Shown here piece by piece: positions 1 through 9,116 of a stretch of 64,000 bases of DNA; position 1 is the first letter of the stretch; each line of letters begins with the position of its first letter. Source of the stretch: Metabacillus halosaccharovorans (GTDB lineage: Bacteria; Bacillota; Bacilli; Bacillales; Bacillaceae); NCBI RefSeq assembly GCF_002019635.1, contig NZ_KV917371.1, positions 1,240,001 to 1,304,000 on the forward strand, read 5' to 3'. The translations under genes and the position numbers were made by a program. The notes under the pieces are model-generated. The model was not told the origin of the DNA. It made no database searches and saw nothing but the letters and a program-made list of their open reading frames with translations.

Positions 1-121
1 CTATGAACATTTTTAAAAAATCTACTATCCTCTTAACAAATTTGTATAAAACATCTTCAACTTGTCCATGCTTACTAACAGTTGCAAGTAAATAATCTAT
101 TTATATAGGGAGTTGGAAAAA

Positions 122-922
122 ATGAAACAAAGACAAGACGCATGGTCTGAAGAGAATGATTTATTACTAGCTGAAACCGTTTTACGTCATGTGAGAGAAG
201 GAAGTACTCAATTAAATGCTTTTGAAGAAGTAGGAGATAAATTGAATCGTACGTCTGCTGCTTGTGGTTTCCGCTGGAATGCCGTTGTTCGCCATGATTA
301 TGAGAAAGCTTTATCACTTGCTAAAAAACAACGTAAACAGCGGATGAGAGCTTTAGGAAAAGGTCAACCAGTGAAAAAGCAGCTTTTGTATACTCCTGAT
401 ACACCTACTATGGAGATGGAAATTGATGATTTTGATCAGCATGAAGAGCAATCCATGTTGGCAAGTTTAGAGAGTCATATGGCTGAAGTCATGCCGGCTG
501 ATGAAGACGTTAAAACACCATTCAGCAATCAAGCACCTGCAGCAACATCTGCAGCCCAACCAAAAGAAATGCCGCAAACGCCAATCAAGCAGCCTGTAAG
601 CACAAATAACAGATTAACAATGGATCATGTTATTGCATTCTTGCAGTCTTATAAAACAAACAATCTACAGTCAGAAGCATTACTAAGTGAAAATAAACGA
701 TTGAAGAAAGAAAACCAAGATCTATCTTTACAAAATGAAGAACTGATGAAAAAGGTTGGAAAACTAGAACAAGATACAGTAACCGTTCAAGAAGACTATG
801 AAACACTAATGAAAATCATGAACCGCGCTCGTAAGCTTGTCCTATTTGATGAAGAAGACCGCACAGCACCAACAACATTTAAAATGGACCGTAATGGAAA
901 CTTGGAAAAAATGGCAGAGTAA
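122..922 (+). CDS. rsfA: Prespore-specific transcription factor RsfA
   Basis: RsfA-family regulator; in B. subtilis it acts in the forespore and fine-tunes the SigF regulon. Residues about 4-70 form a Myb/SANT-like DNA-binding region (RQDAW at the N-terminus, then [14 protein letters not shown]), followed by a basic stretch, a low-complexity Pro/Ala/Gln linker and a coiled coil at about 185-235. A TTG start at 113 is possible, but the AGGGAG ribosome site at 107-112 is well placed only for the ATG at 122, giving 266 aa. A clear terminator follows at once, so it is probably monocistronic. Confidence 0.9.
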   Translation: MKQRQDAWSEENDLLLAETVLRHVREGSTQLNAFEEVGDKLNRTSAACGFRWNAVVRHDYEKALSLAKKQRKQRMRALGKGQPVKKQLLYTPDTPTMEMEIDDFDQHEEQSMLASLESHMAEVMPADEDVKTPFSNQAPAATSAAQPKEMPQTPIKQPVSTNNRLTMDHVIAFLQSYKTNNLQSEALLSENKRLKKENQDLSLQNEELMKKVGKLEQDTVTVQEDYETLMKIMNRARKLVLFDEEDRTAPTTFKMDRNGNLEKMAE

Positions 923-941
923 TAACGAGTAATATCTAAAT

Positions 942-977
942 GGTGTGCCTATTTGTGGCACGCCTTTTCATTTTTTT
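942..977 (+). terminator. Intrinsic terminator of rsfA
   Basis: An 8-bp stem (GGTGTGCC at 942-949 with GGCACGCC at 957-964) is followed by a T-rich tract at 965-977. Confidence 0.8.
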
Positions 978-1042
978 GAAACTATTAAAGGACCTCCTAC
1001 GTATTAACTTTAACATCACATTTTGAAAAGGTTGGTTTGATC

Positions 1043-1864
1043 ATGGAAAATAAAGACTGGCTATTAACTGAGCTAAAAACAATAGAAAAATGGGAGCAGG
1101 ATCAGAAAGGAATATTTTTTTGGGAGAAAATTGGCAGACTTCCATTTAAACTATTAGATAAAATTACACCGGCATTTATCCAAAAGAAAATAGGTGTTCT
1201 TCTAGATGAACTGGGACAATTCGTACAAACTGGCGGTCAATATTTAACACAAGAAAAATTAATCTTAAAAAGGCTTCAGAAACAATCGAATCAACACCAA
1301 GAGCTGACTATACAAGATATCGCCTCCCTCCCTCTGTCAACTATGGATGAGATTAGTGATCAATTAAAAACGAATCGAGGAAACCTCGCTACCATTCAGG
1401 GGGCAACAACAGGTGTTGGAGGAATTTTCACCCTTGCCATTGATATCCCTGTCTTATTGGGTCTGTCGCTGAAAACATTGCAGGAAATTGCCATTACATA
1501 TGGCTACGATCCTAAAGATCGAGACGAACGTATCTTCATTGTAAAATGCCTGCAGTTTTCTTCTGCTGATATTGTTGGAAAACAGGCCATTTTAAATGAA
1601 TTATCTTCTTTTTATAAAAGAAAAGAAGTAACAAATAACGAAATGATTTCACAGCTCCAAGGATGGCGTGAGGTTGTCTATACGTACCGCGATCAATTCG
1701 GCTGGAAAAAGCTGTTGCAAATGGTTCCCATTGCAGGAATTTTATTTGGAGCGATTACAAACCGCTCTATGATCAATGATTTATCAGAAGTAGGTATTAT
1801 GTTGTATCGAAAACGAAGAATTCTGGAAAAACTTAATGAAAACGAAAAGGAGCTAGCTGAATGA
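1043..1864 (+). CDS. EcsC-family protein
   Basis: A 273-residue member of the EcsC family, named after the third gene of the ecs ABC-transporter operon; molecular function is not established. The conserved hydrophobic core lies at about 125-165 (GGIFTLAIDIPVLLG then LKTLQEIA.TYGYDP), and a second hydrophobic stretch near 230-245 suggests membrane association. The ATG at 1043 is preferred over a TTG at 1037 because the GGTTGG-type ribosome site at 1030-1035 lies 7 nt before it. It stands alone between two terminators, so the context gives no functional hint. Confidence 0.75.
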   Translation: MENKDWLLTELKTIEKWEQDQKGIFFWEKIGRLPFKLLDKITPAFIQKKIGVLLDELGQFVQTGGQYLTQEKLILKRLQKQSNQHQELTIQDIASLPLSTMDEISDQLKTNRGNLATIQGATTGVGGIFTLAIDIPVLLGLSLKTLQEIAITYGYDPKDRDERIFIVKCLQFSSADIVGKQAILNELSSFYKRKEVTNNEMISQLQGWREVVYTYRDQFGWKKLLQMVPIAGILFGAITNRSMINDLSEVGIMLYRKRRILEKLNENEKELAE

Positions 1865-1883
1865 TTATCGGCTAGCTTTTTTT
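1851..1883 (+). terminator. Intrinsic terminator overlapping the EcsC-family stop codon
   Basis: Perfect 7-bp stem AGCTAGC (1851-1857) with GCTAGCT (1871-1877), then a run of seven T. The left arm lies inside the final codons of the gene. Confidence 0.8.
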
Positions 1884-1936
1884 ACTTTAAGAAAGTTTAA
1901 CTATATTAAAGGATTAAAGGATAAGAAAAGACATCG

Positions 1937-1961
1937 ACTTCCGCCATTCTTGGCGGTAAGT
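1937..1961 (-). terminator. Possible terminator downstream of lipL
   Basis: Stem CCGCCA (1941-1946) with TGGCGG (1951-1956), extended by a few pairs across a bulged T. The tract on the minus-strand exit side is only moderately T-rich, so efficiency is uncertain. Confidence 0.4.
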
Positions 1962-1970
1962 TGTGTTTTT

Positions 1971-2813
1971 CTAAGAAAATACCTTTTCATTCCGATCAAT
2001 CATCCGAACCAAATTTTGCTGAAATAAAAGCTGTTCTTCAACAGTTAAAGATGAGGAAATTAGGTCCTGGCTGTGTTCTTTTAATGTAAAAAGCAACTGA
2101 TATAAGAGCTTTTCAACAGTAAGGTCGACTCCCAATAAATCACTGAGAGATGACATTGTCTCAGGCTTTATTGTTGGAAAAACAAATTTCGTTTGTTCCT
2201 TTTTAAGAGAGAGCTCGTAAAATTGACGAATAAGATCTGCGCGGTCTTCTCCACTGCCTGTTACACAAAGATAGATTTGAACCGCAACTCCGCCGCGAAG
2301 CCTTCTTTGTGAAATACCTGCAAACTTCTTTCCATTTATACTTAAATCATAGCTGCCCGGGCAATATGAGCCGACGATTTCTCTTGCTTCAATGTTTGCA
2401 TCATAATCTTTTAGCATATGCTTGATTAAATCGAGCATCGCGTCATATCCACGGTCTATATCAATTCCCTTTTCAGACTCAGGGAAGATGAGAGAAATGT
2501 TTAAAACATCCTTATCCAACACAACTGCCAGCCCGCCGGAATTTCGAACAATCGCTTGATAGCCCTGATCATGAAGAAACTGAAGTCCATCCTCTAAGAA
2601 TGGTAGTTTTGTATCCTGTATTCCTAACACGATCGTTTGATGGTGCACCCATGTTCGGACTGTCGCTGGTGATTCTTTTTTTCCGACACTCGCACAAAGT
2701 GTATCATCTATAGCAAACGAATGCTTAGCGTCAAACTGCGGTCCTAAGCTTGATTGATCAATGACTCTCCATTTTGGTTGGTTGATTAATGAGGACGGCT
2801 GTAATAGGTTCAT
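1971..2813 (-). CDS. lipL: Octanoyl-[GcvH]:protein N-octanoyltransferase LipL
   Basis: Amidotransferase of the lipoic acid pathway that moves octanoyl groups from GcvH to the E2 subunits of 2-oxoacid dehydrogenases. At 280 aa it has the usual LipL length and the biotin/lipoate protein ligase fold: RNSGGLAVV at about 90-98 and [16 protein letters not shown] around 148-163. Cys151 in GSYCPGSYD matches the catalytic cysteine that separates LipL from true lipoate ligases. ATG at 2813 is preceded by AAGGAG. It lies just downstream of gabD on the same strand, with no terminator seen between them, so co-transcription is possible. Confidence 0.88.
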   Translation of the reverse strand: MNLLQPSSLINQPKWRVIDQSSLGPQFDAKHSFAIDDTLCASVGKKESPATVRTWVHHQTIVLGIQDTKLPFLEDGLQFLHDQGYQAIVRNSGGLAVVLDKDVLNISLIFPESEKGIDIDRGYDAMLDLIKHMLKDYDANIEAREIVGSYCPGSYDLSINGKKFAGISQRRLRGGVAVQIYLCVTGSGEDRADLIRQFYELSLKKEQTKFVFPTIKPETMSSLSDLLGVDLTVEKLLYQLLFTLKEHSQDLISSSLTVEEQLLFQQNLVRMIDRNEKVFS

Positions 2814-2892
2814 GCTGTTTACTCCTTAACTTTTACTATCCCTTATTATATCACTATCAGCCTGACGGCAAAAACCTATTAAACAGAACCTC

Positions 2893-4317
2893 CTAAAGCC
2901 CCAATGAGATATATTTCACTTCCAAATATTCCTCAATTCCATAATGTCCGCCTTCACGACCAAGTCCACTTTCTTTAAAACCTCCGAATGGTGCTTGCGC
3001 AACAGATGGTAATCCATCATTTAGTCCAACAATTCCATATTCAAGGTCCTCTACAATTCTGATACCTTTGGAAATATTTTGTGTAAATACATATGCTGCT
3101 AAGCCATATGGAGATTGATTTGCCCGTTTGACCACTTCTTCAATTGTTTCAAATGTTGTGACTGGTGCAACAGGGCCAAATGTTTCCTCTTTCATACAAA
3201 GCATGTCATCACTGGCGTTACCGACTATAACAGGTGTCATAAAGTAACCATTCTCACTGTCTAATGATTGTCCTAAATAGGTAATATCTCCACCTTTATT
3301 CGATGCATCTTCTAAGTGGTTCTTTACTTTTTTTAGTGCATTACGGTCAATTAATGGTCCAATTGTCGTTTGATCTTGGAGCCCATCGCCAACACGGAGC
3401 TCTTTAAAGGCATCTTTCAGCTTGTTCATGAAAGGCTCATAGATTGATTGGTGAACATAGACTCTATTCGTACACACACATGTCTGACCGGCGTTTCGGA
3501 ACTTAGAGCTTATCACGCCTTCAACAGCCTGATCGAGATCAGCGTCCTCCAATACAATTAGTGGAGCATGTCCTCCCAGTTCTAAGGAGATTTTCTTAAC
3601 CGTATCAGCTGCTCCTCTCATTAACAGCTTTCCAACTTCTGTTGAGCCTGTAAAGGAGATTTTGCGTACGCGATCATCCTTTAACCAAACATCTCCTATT
3701 TCCTTTGCATCTCCGACAACTACATTGAGGACACCCTTTGGAATTCCTGCTTCATGTGCCAGTTCGATAAGTCGAATGGCTGTTAATGGCGTTTGTTCTG
3801 CCGGTTTAATAACTGCTGTACAGCCGGCGGCTAATGCAGGTGCTACTTTTCGGGTAATCATGGCAGCTGGGAAATTCCACGGTGTAATGGCTGCCATGAC
3901 GCCTACCGGCTGCTTACTCACAAACAATCTTTTATTCGGATGGGAGCTCGGTATGGTCTCACCGTAAATCCGTTTGCCTTCTTCTGCATACCATTCAATA
4001 AAACTATTAGCATATTGAACTTCTCCAAGGGCTTCCTTCAAAGGCTTTCCTTGTTCACTTGTCATGATTTTTGCGATTTCTTCTTTATGTTGATCAATTA
4101 ATTGATACCATTTTTTTAGGTAGCCGGCACGCTCTCCAGCGACAAGCTTTGACCAGCTTGAAAAAGCGTCATATGCAGCTTCGACTGCCATGGCTGCTTC
4201 TTTTTTTCCGCCATAGGCACTTTTTGCGATGATTTCGTTTGTTGCAGGGTTTTCTATATCAATTGTTGTGTCTGTTTGATGCCAGTTGCCGTTAATATAC
4301 ATTGGTTTGGTTTCCAT
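2893..4317 (-). CDS. gabD: NAD(P)-dependent succinate-semialdehyde dehydrogenase
   Basis: Aldehyde dehydrogenase superfamily, 474 aa, best fitting the GabD subgroup that oxidises succinate semialdehyde to succinate in GABA degradation. Visible motifs are the cofactor-binding TPWNFPAAM (about 145-153), FTGSTEVGK (222-230), general base Glu246 in LELGGHAP, and nucleophile Cys280 in GQTCVCTNR. Cys282, two residues on, is the vicinal cysteine used as a redox switch in some SSADHs. No gabT or gabR neighbour is present, so the true substrate remains inference. ATG at 4317 follows AGGTGA. Confidence 0.8.
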   Translation of the reverse strand: METKPMYINGNWHQTDTTIDIENPATNEIIAKSAYGGKKEAAMAVEAAYDAFSSWSKLVAGERAGYLKKWYQLIDQHKEEIAKIMTSEQGKPLKEALGEVQYANSFIEWYAEEGKRIYGETIPSSHPNKRLFVSKQPVGVMAAITPWNFPAAMITRKVAPALAAGCTAVIKPAEQTPLTAIRLIELAHEAGIPKGVLNVVVGDAKEIGDVWLKDDRVRKISFTGSTEVGKLLMRGAADTVKKISLELGGHAPLIVLEDADLDQAVEGVISSKFRNAGQTCVCTNRVYVHQSIYEPFMNKLKDAFKELRVGDGLQDQTTIGPLIDRNALKKVKNHLEDASNKGGDITYLGQSLDSENGYFMTPVIVGNASDDMLCMKEETFGPVAPVTTFETIEEVVKRANQSPYGLAAYVFTQNISKGIRIVEDLEYGIVGLNDGLPSVAQAPFGGFKESGLGREGGHYGIEEYLEVKYISLGL

Positions 4318-4498
4318 GTTTTCACCTCATGTCTTTTGTATGTAGCTCTTGTATACTATTATTCGCTGTTTTGTTTGAAGCTTCCTGTTACTATTTATTT
4401 AATTACCTTATGATTTGGTGGATAAACACCTTTTGGTAAGAAAAGGATTTTCCCACACACTTTGTTGTTATTAATGCAACTAAAGGTAAAATTTAGTC

Positions 4499-4514
4499 CG
4501 TTCCATTGCGCTCC
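4499..4514. repeat. Solo end fragment of an intergenic repeat
   Basis: The 16 bases at 4499-4514 (CGTTCCATTGCGCTCC) are the exact reverse complement of 7709-7724, the right end of the repeat upstream of gerQ. This suggests a deletion remnant of the same element. The rest of 4318-4630 is AT-rich and holds nothing else that I can recognise. Confidence 0.5.
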
Positions 4515-4635
4515 ACTAATATTTTTAAAATATATTCAAATTCAACTAACTTTACGAATACATAATTGCCCTCTATAAAAAGGCTCTTTTCTAAAAGATT
4601 GTTGTTTTTAATGTGCTTTGAAAAAAACTAAGTTA

Positions 4636-4765
4636 GTTGATTTGAGCGGAAGGCGCGAGACTCCTGTGGGAGCTGTGGGATAGGTGAGACCCCGCAAGAT
4701 GCATAGCGTTGAGGAGGCTCACCGCCCACCCCACGGAAAGCGAGCATCCTAGAGCTCAAATCAAC
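4636..4765. repeat. Palindromic intergenic repeat, family 1, copy A
   Basis: A 130-bp GC-rich element bounded by perfect 12-bp terminal inverted repeats (GTTGATTTGAGC at 4636-4647, GCTCAAATCAAC at 4754-4765). The interior carries paired blocks such as GAGACTCCT and GAGGAGGCTCACCGCCC. This is a common type of intergenic repeat in Bacillus genomes. An open frame across it is incidental. Related copies are at 8960-9053 and, diverged, 7630-7724. Confidence 0.8.
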
Positions 4766-4810
4766 CACCTCAACACTTATTACTGAGCAACAAAGTTTGC
4801 GAATACAGCC

Positions 4811-4840
4811 ATAAAAAAGAACCGACAAAAATGTCAGTTC
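4811..4840 (-). terminator. Intrinsic terminator of pta
   Basis: On the minus strand GAACTGACA pairs with TGTCGGTTC (4832-4840 with 4819-4827, one G-U pair) and is followed by TTTTTT at 4818-4813. Confidence 0.8.
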
Positions 4841-4860
4841 CTTTTCTGCTATTTATGAAA

Positions 4861-5829
4861 TTACGCCTGCGCAGCAGTAATCAACGCTAGCTTATAAACA
4901 TCCTCTGCATTACATCCGCGGGATAGGTCGTTTACTGGTTTATTTAAACCTTGCAGGATTGGTCCTACTGCTTCAAAATTACCTAAGCGTTGGGCGATTT
5001 TGTAGCCGAGGTTTCCAGCTTCAAGGCTTGGGAATACAAATACGTTTGCGTCACCTTTAATAACTGAATCCGGAGCTTTTTTCTCAGCTACAGATGGTAC
5101 AAATGCTGCGTCAAATTGGAATTCACCATCTAGAACAACACTTGAATCAAGTTCTTTTGCAATTTCAACTGCGTTTGCTACCTTTTCTGTTTCAGGAGAT
5201 TTAGCAGAGCCTTTTGTTGAGAAGCTTAGCATCGCAACACGTGGATCGATGTCAAACATTTTTGCTGTTTGAGCACTTGCGATTGCAATTTCTGCAAGAT
5301 CCTGGCTATCTGGTGCAATGTTGATTGCACAATCAGCGAATACATATTTTTCGTCACCACGGACCATGATGAATACACCTGAGGTCTTTTTAATGCCTGG
5401 TTTTGTTTTAATGATTTGAAGAGCCGGACGAACCGTATCAGCCGTTGAATGTGCAGCACCACTTACTAGACCCTGAGCTTTTCCAAGGTGAACAAGCATT
5501 GTTCCGAAGTAGTTTTCGTCTAATAAAATTTTGCGGGCATCTTCTTCTGTTGCTTTACCTTTACGTCTTTCAACAAACGCTGCAACAAGCTCGTCCATTT
5601 CCGGATAGTTTTGCGGATCATAAATGTCTACACCGTCTAATGTTAAGTTAAGTTCTGATGCTTTATTCGTAATTTCCTGTTGATTTCCAATTAAGATCGG
5701 TCGAAGGATGCCTTCACCTGATAAACGGTTTACTGCCGCAAGAATACGTTCATCTAATCCTTCCGGAAAAACGATTTTAATTTGTTGACCGCTCACTTTT
5801 TCTTTTAACGTTGCAAATAAATCTGACAC
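4861..5829 (-). CDS. pta: Phosphate acetyltransferase (phosphotransacetylase)
   Basis: Interconverts acetyl-CoA and acetyl phosphate in overflow metabolism. The protein is the short single-domain Firmicute form, 322 aa, with conserved blocks KIVFPEGLDERIL near the N-terminus, SGAAHSTADTVRPALQ mid-protein, FADCAINIAPDSQDLAEIA, and GNLGYKIAQRL plus VNDLSRGCNAEDVY near the C-terminus. The frame is open further upstream to 5949, but a GGAGG site at 5837-5841 with 7-nt spacing selects the GTG at 5829, which also gives the family N-terminus. It is divergent from hemQ, as in B. subtilis. Confidence 0.95.
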   Translation of the reverse strand: MSDLFATLKEKVSGQQIKIVFPEGLDERILAAVNRLSGEGILRPILIGNQQEITNKASELNLTLDGVDIYDPQNYPEMDELVAAFVERRKGKATEEDARKILLDENYFGTMLVHLGKAQGLVSGAAHSTADTVRPALQIIKTKPGIKKTSGVFIMVRGDEKYVFADCAINIAPDSQDLAEIAIASAQTAKMFDIDPRVAMLSFSTKGSAKSPETEKVANAVEIAKELDSSVVLDGEFQFDAAFVPSVAEKKAPDSVIKGDANVFVFPSLEAGNLGYKIAQRLGNFEAVGPILQGLNKPVNDLSRGCNAEDVYKLALITAAQA

Positions 5830-6048
5830 AAAAAAACCTCCTTGATTATGTATAAATAATGCTTCCTTTATTAGCATACTCCACTTATTTCTGTTTTCAA
5901 ACTGTTCTGTGACGCTATAACGCTTACATACTAATTTCTTTAATTTCAAAAAACTCTAACTTTTTTCACTATAGTTTTTTATCCTTTTTCAGTTTCTCAC
6001 AGATTTATTTTTTTACTCTCTTAGGTCATGATTGAAGTTCAAGTTTTA

Positions 6049-6077
6049 TTCACAAGGGTTCATGGACAAACTATGAT
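6049..6077 (+). promoter_or_regulatory. Candidate SigA promoter of hemQ
   Basis: TTCACA (6049-6054), a 17-bp spacer, and TATGAT (6072-6077), about 50 bp before the hemQ start codon. Confidence 0.5.
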
Positions 6078-6125
6078 ATAGTTAAACTGTGTACATAATC
6101 ATTAACTTTTTAGGAGTGAATATAT

Positions 6126-6878
6126 ATGAGTGAAGCAGCACAAACATTAGATGGTTGGTATTGTCTGCATGATTTCCGTTCGATTGACTGGTCTTCATGG
6201 AAACTTTTATCAAGTGATGAGAGACAAGCAGCAATTAATGAATTTTTAGGCTTACTTGAAAAATGGACTGTCACAGAAAATGCTGAGCAAGGTAGTCATG
6301 CACTGTATTCTATTGTTGGTCAAAAGGCAGATTTCATGATGATGATCCTGCGTCCTACAATGGAGGAGCTTAATGAGATTGAGCTTGAATTCAATAAAAC
6401 AAAGCTTGCTGAATTTACACTCCCTACATATTCTTATGTTTCAGTTGTTGAACTTAGCAACTATCTTGCTGGTGAAAGCAATGAAGATCCTTATCAAAAC
6501 CCGCATGTTCGCTCAAGACTTTATCCAAAGCTTCCACAGTCTAAGTATTCTTGCTTCTATCCAATGGATAAGCGTCGTCAAGGGAATGATAACTGGTACA
6601 TGCTTACGATGGAAGAGCGCCGTAATATGATGAGAAGTCACGGCCTGATCGGTCGTTCATATGCTGGTAAAGTAAAGCAAATCATTACCGGTTCTGTTGG
6701 TTTTGATGATTATGAGTGGGGAGTAACACTATTCTCTGATGATGTTCTTCAATTTAAAAAGCTTGTTTATGAAATGAGATTTGATGAAGTGAGTGCACGC
6801 TATGGAGAGTTTGGTTCCTTCTTTGTCGGAAACCTGCTGGATTCTGATAAGCTTCAAAACTTTTTTGAAATAAACTAG
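6126..6878 (+). CDS. hemQ: Coproheme decarboxylase HemQ
   Basis: Last enzyme of the coproporphyrin-dependent haem pathway of Gram-positive bacteria: converts Fe-coproporphyrin III to haem b with peroxide. At 250 aa it is a chlorite-dismutase-fold protein of the HemQ subgroup. Tyr145 and Lys149 in FYPMDKRR are at the positions of the catalytic tyrosine radical and propionate-binding lysine; His172 in [13 protein letters not shown] matches the proximal iron ligand. There is no distal Arg typical of true chlorite dismutases. An AGGAGTG site precedes the ATG. A hairpin repeat begins directly after the stop codon. Confidence 0.95.
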   Translation: MSEAAQTLDGWYCLHDFRSIDWSSWKLLSSDERQAAINEFLGLLEKWTVTENAEQGSHALYSIVGQKADFMMMILRPTMEELNEIELEFNKTKLAEFTLPTYSYVSVVELSNYLAGESNEDPYQNPHVRSRLYPKLPQSKYSCFYPMDKRRQGNDNWYMLTMEERRNMMRSHGLIGRSYAGKVKQIITGSVGFDDYEWGVTLFSDDVLQFKKLVYEMRFDEVSARYGEFGSFFVGNLLDSDKLQNFFEIN

Positions 6879-7010
6879 AAAAGCGTAAGCGCCTTGACCA
6901 GCCTAGGGCAAATAAGGCGATTTGGAATAGAAGGCGTTCATTGCCTTCAATTCCAAATTAATTCCAAATTGACTTATGACCTCGAGGGGCTAGGCGCTGT
7001 AGCTAGACAC
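6879..7010 (+). repeat. Hairpin repeat, family 2, copy 1
   Basis: Outer arms AGCGCCT and AGGCGCT plus AGCC/GGCT enclose a variable inner hairpin (TTTGGAAT/ATTCCAAA, GAAGGC/GCCTTC). It starts at the base after the hemQ stop codon. The right inner arm AATTCCAAATT is duplicated in this copy. Other copies: 24923-25038, 45856-45977, and inverted at 38597-38731. Confidence 0.85.
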
Positions 7011-7062
7011 TAAAACTTAGTACTAAAACGTTATAATTCCTTATCTTTAAAAACCATACAGT

Positions 7063-7106
7063 AAACAGACTCAGAATGTATAGGCTATTTTAGAGTCTGT
7101 TTTTTC
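7063..7106 (+). terminator. Terminator for hemQ, overlapping the acetyltransferase 3' end
   Basis: AAACAGACTC (7063-7072) pairs perfectly with GAGTCTGTTT (7093-7102), followed on the plus strand by more T. It lies partly within the coding end of the convergent gene. Confidence 0.55.
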
Positions 7107-7574
7107 TTTTATCACCTTTTCAAAGCAGTCTACTTTTTTCCCCTCTTTATAAGGCTTTGTTTCATACCTTCTATAGCCTAGCGATTCCCAAAAGGTTCTT
7201 GCTGAGATATTCTCTGTTAATACTGCTAAACGTAAGATTTGCATCCCTGCTTTTCTTGCTTCCGTTTCAAATAATGAGTAGGCCATTTTACCATATCCTA
7301 TCTCTTGATAATCATGATGAATCATAAGTAACCCAAGCCATGGATATTGGTCGTTAGGATTTTCAACTAAATAATCCAGAACACCAACATACTCATTGTT
7401 TAATTTTATAAAGAAGCTTTCTGTCATTTCATTTAAAAACTCTTCTTCCATCTCCTTCAAAGTGCGCTCTTCCCGCCCATTTTCAAGCACATTATACCTT
7501 TTATTAGAATTCACAATATCTCTTGCTATGTGAAGAGTTTCTGTTGAGATTTTTTCTAAAGAAAAGTTAGACAT
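7071..7574 (-). CDS. GNAT-family N-acetyltransferase
   Basis: A 167-residue single-domain GNAT protein; substrate unknown. The acetyl-CoA-binding motif A is visible at about 93-110 as HHDYQEIGYGKMAYSLFE (Q-x-x-G-x-G), preceded by the strand LGLLMI and followed by the motif-B region LAVLTENISARTFWESLGY. ATG at 7574 follows GAGGGATG. It converges with hemQ. No neighbour suggests an acceptor. Confidence 0.8.
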   Translation of the reverse strand: MSNFSLEKISTETLHIARDIVNSNKRYNVLENGREERTLKEMEEEFLNEMTESFFIKLNNEYVGVLDYLVENPNDQYPWLGLLMIHHDYQEIGYGKMAYSLFETEARKAGMQILRLAVLTENISARTFWESLGYRRYETKPYKEGKKVDCFEKVIKEKTDSKIAYTF

Positions 7575-7629
7575 ATTTCATCCCTCATCCGATTATTTTG
7601 TTGTTTTTGAACATTATTTTACCTTTATA

Positions 7630-7724
7630 GTGGGAGGTAGAGGAAAGGCTGAGACTCCACAGGCGAAGCCGAGGAGGCTCAGCTTCCTCCCCGGCGCATG
7701 GAGTGTCTGGAGCGCAATGGAACG
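7630..7724. repeat. Diverged palindromic intergenic repeat (family 1-related), copy B
   Basis: GC-rich block with GGCTGAGACTCCACAGGCG, GAGGAGGCTCAGC and TGGAGTGTCTGGAGCG, the same motif order as copy A but with a different right end (7709-7724). It sits between the acetyltransferase and the gerQ promoter. An open frame across it is not credible as a gene. Confidence 0.6.
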
Positions 7725-7798
7725 AAATAATTTCCACATTTAGCACTATATTAAAAGCAACAAAGCATGCAAAAAAAACCATTTTTTTCATGGATAAG

Positions 7799-7827
7799 TC
7801 ATAAGTTGTTTTTCTTTTACATACGTA
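7799..7827 (+). promoter_or_regulatory. Candidate SigE promoter of gerQ
   Basis: TCATAAG (7799-7805), a 14-bp spacer and CATACGTA (7820-7827) resemble the SigE pattern (-35 containing ATA, -10 CATAC). In B. subtilis gerQ is known to be SigE-controlled. The match is partial. Confidence 0.4.
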
Positions 7828-7937
7828 TGAATGAGCAAAGATTGAGTAATGAAATGTCTTTTCTTACAGCACCATCTTGCTTCATTTCTTTTTTCAAACA
7901 GTCCTTATGTTTATTAATATTTTAAGGAGGGGTCATT

Positions 7938-8402
7938 TTGGCAATGAACCAAAACCAGCAGTATGGATACCCAATGCAAGGCATGCAACAAGGAGCAGGC
8001 TACCAACAACCTTATCCTACATATGCCTATCCTAGTCCATATGGTCAATATGGTCAAAACGGAGTTCAACCACCTCAAATTCTACCGCAACAACAGCAGC
8101 AAGGGGTAGCTCAAAACATTCCCGGCATGCTGCCATTAGAACAGTCTTATGTTGAAAATATTTTGCGGTTAAACCGTGGGAAAGTTGCAACTGTTTATAT
8201 GACATTTGAAGGAAATCGTGAATGGAATGCGAAGATTTTCAAAGGTGTAGTTGAAGCTGCAGGAAGAGATCATCTCATTTTAAGTGATCCGCAAACAGGT
8301 AAGCGTTTCTTACTACTAATGGTGTACTTGGATTATGTAACATTTGATGAAGAGCTTAATTATGATCCGCAATTCACACTTCCTGCAGCTCCTCCAAGGT
8401 GA
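7938..8402 (+). CDS. gerQ: Spore coat protein GerQ
   Basis: Inner spore coat protein that is crosslinked by transglutaminase and is needed to localise the cortex hydrolase CwlJ. The 154-residue protein has an N-terminal Gln/Tyr/Pro/Gly-rich region (1-60), which supplies crosslinking glutamines, and the conserved C-terminal GerQ domain (YVENILRLNRGKVATVYMTF, then DHLILSDPQTGKRFLL). AAGGAGG at 7924-7930 with 7-nt spacing supports the TTG at 7938 rather than the ATG at 7944. Gene order with ywdK and ung matches B. subtilis. Confidence 0.93.
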   Translation: MAMNQNQQYGYPMQGMQQGAGYQQPYPTYAYPSPYGQYGQNGVQPPQILPQQQQQGVAQNIPGMLPLEQSYVENILRLNRGKVATVYMTFEGNREWNAKIFKGVVEAAGRDHLILSDPQTGKRFLLLMVYLDYVTFDEELNYDPQFTLPAAPPR

Positions 8403-8413
8403 TGGTAACAGCT

Positions 8414-8442
8414 AAAAAGCCGATCTTAAAGGATCGGCTTTT
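8414..8442. terminator. Bidirectional terminator between gerQ and ywdK
   Basis: AAAAGCCGATC (8415-8425) pairs with GATCGGCTTTT (8432-8442), giving A and T tracts on both sides suited to the two convergent genes. Confidence 0.85.
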
Positions 8443-8461
8443 AGATTTATGTATTTCTGCT

Positions 8462-8833
8462 TTATAAATATCGAATTGCCGCATATCCTACCAATAGCCA
8501 TCCGCCTAAAAACGCTAAGCCGCCAAGTGGAGTAATGGCACCTAAAATACTAATTTGTGTCACACTTAACACATAAAGACTTCCTGAGAACAAAATAATC
8601 CCTGCTAAAAATAACCACCCTGCAGTTGTAAGCGCCCCAATGTTTGTAAACTTATCTACTAAAAAGGCAACAACAAAAAGGGCTCCGGCATGAAACATTT
8701 GATATTGCACACCTGTTTGCCAAGTTTTTAAATATTTTTCAGGGATTTTCCCTTCTAATCCATGGGCACCGAAGGCACCTAATGCTACTGCTAAAAATCC
8801 ATTAATCACACCTAGAATAAGAAAAAGCTTCAT
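8462..8833 (-). CDS. ywdK: DUF423 membrane protein YwdK
   Basis: A 123-residue integral membrane protein of the DUF423 family, function unknown. It begins MKLFLILGVINGFLAVALGAF followed by the family signature GAHGLE, and has about four hydrophobic segments. The frame is open to 8857, but the GGGGGAGG ribosome site selects the ATG at 8833. It sits next to gerQ as in B. subtilis. Confidence 0.85.
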   Translation of the reverse strand: MKLFLILGVINGFLAVALGAFGAHGLEGKIPEKYLKTWQTGVQYQMFHAGALFVVAFLVDKFTNIGALTTAGWLFLAGIILFSGSLYVLSVTQISILGAITPLGGLAFLGGWLLVGYAAIRYL

Positions 8834-8959
8834 CAAAAACACACCTCCCCCTTTCATCTTACCCTACTATCTTTTAAATTCAACTTGAAATCTTGACTAA
8901 ATGATGGATTTTATTATTCTGTGAAGATAACGTTTTTGCTTTGTAATAGTGTTGGGTTA

Positions 8960-9053
8960 GTTGATCGGAGCTCCAGGATGCTCGCTTTCCGTGGGGTGGG
9001 CGGTGAGCCTCACAGCTCCCACTGAAGTCCTAGCACCTTCCGCTCCAATCAAC
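8960..9053. repeat. Palindromic intergenic repeat, family 1, copy C (shortened, inverted)
   Basis: Terminal inverted repeats GTTGATCGGAGC (8960-8971) and GCTCCAATCAAC (9042-9053), one mismatch. The interior reads as the reverse complement of copy A (TCGCTTTCCGTGGGGTGGG, GTGAGCCTC) with about 36 bp deleted. The remainder of the 303-bp gap between ywdK and the next gene shows nothing else. Confidence 0.8.
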
Positions 9054-9116
9054 TTACCTAGTTTCAATTGAAAGAACTTTTTAAAGGAAACAATTTAAAA
9101 AAAGCGGCCAATAATA

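Noticed and set aside
4628-4828. Minus-strand open frame of 66 codons
   Set aside because: It lies wholly over palindromic repeat copy A and the pta terminator; no ribosome site.
7585-7791. Minus-strand open frame of 68 codons upstream of gerQ
   Set aside because: It overlaps the diverged repeat copy B and has no ribosome site or protein-like composition.
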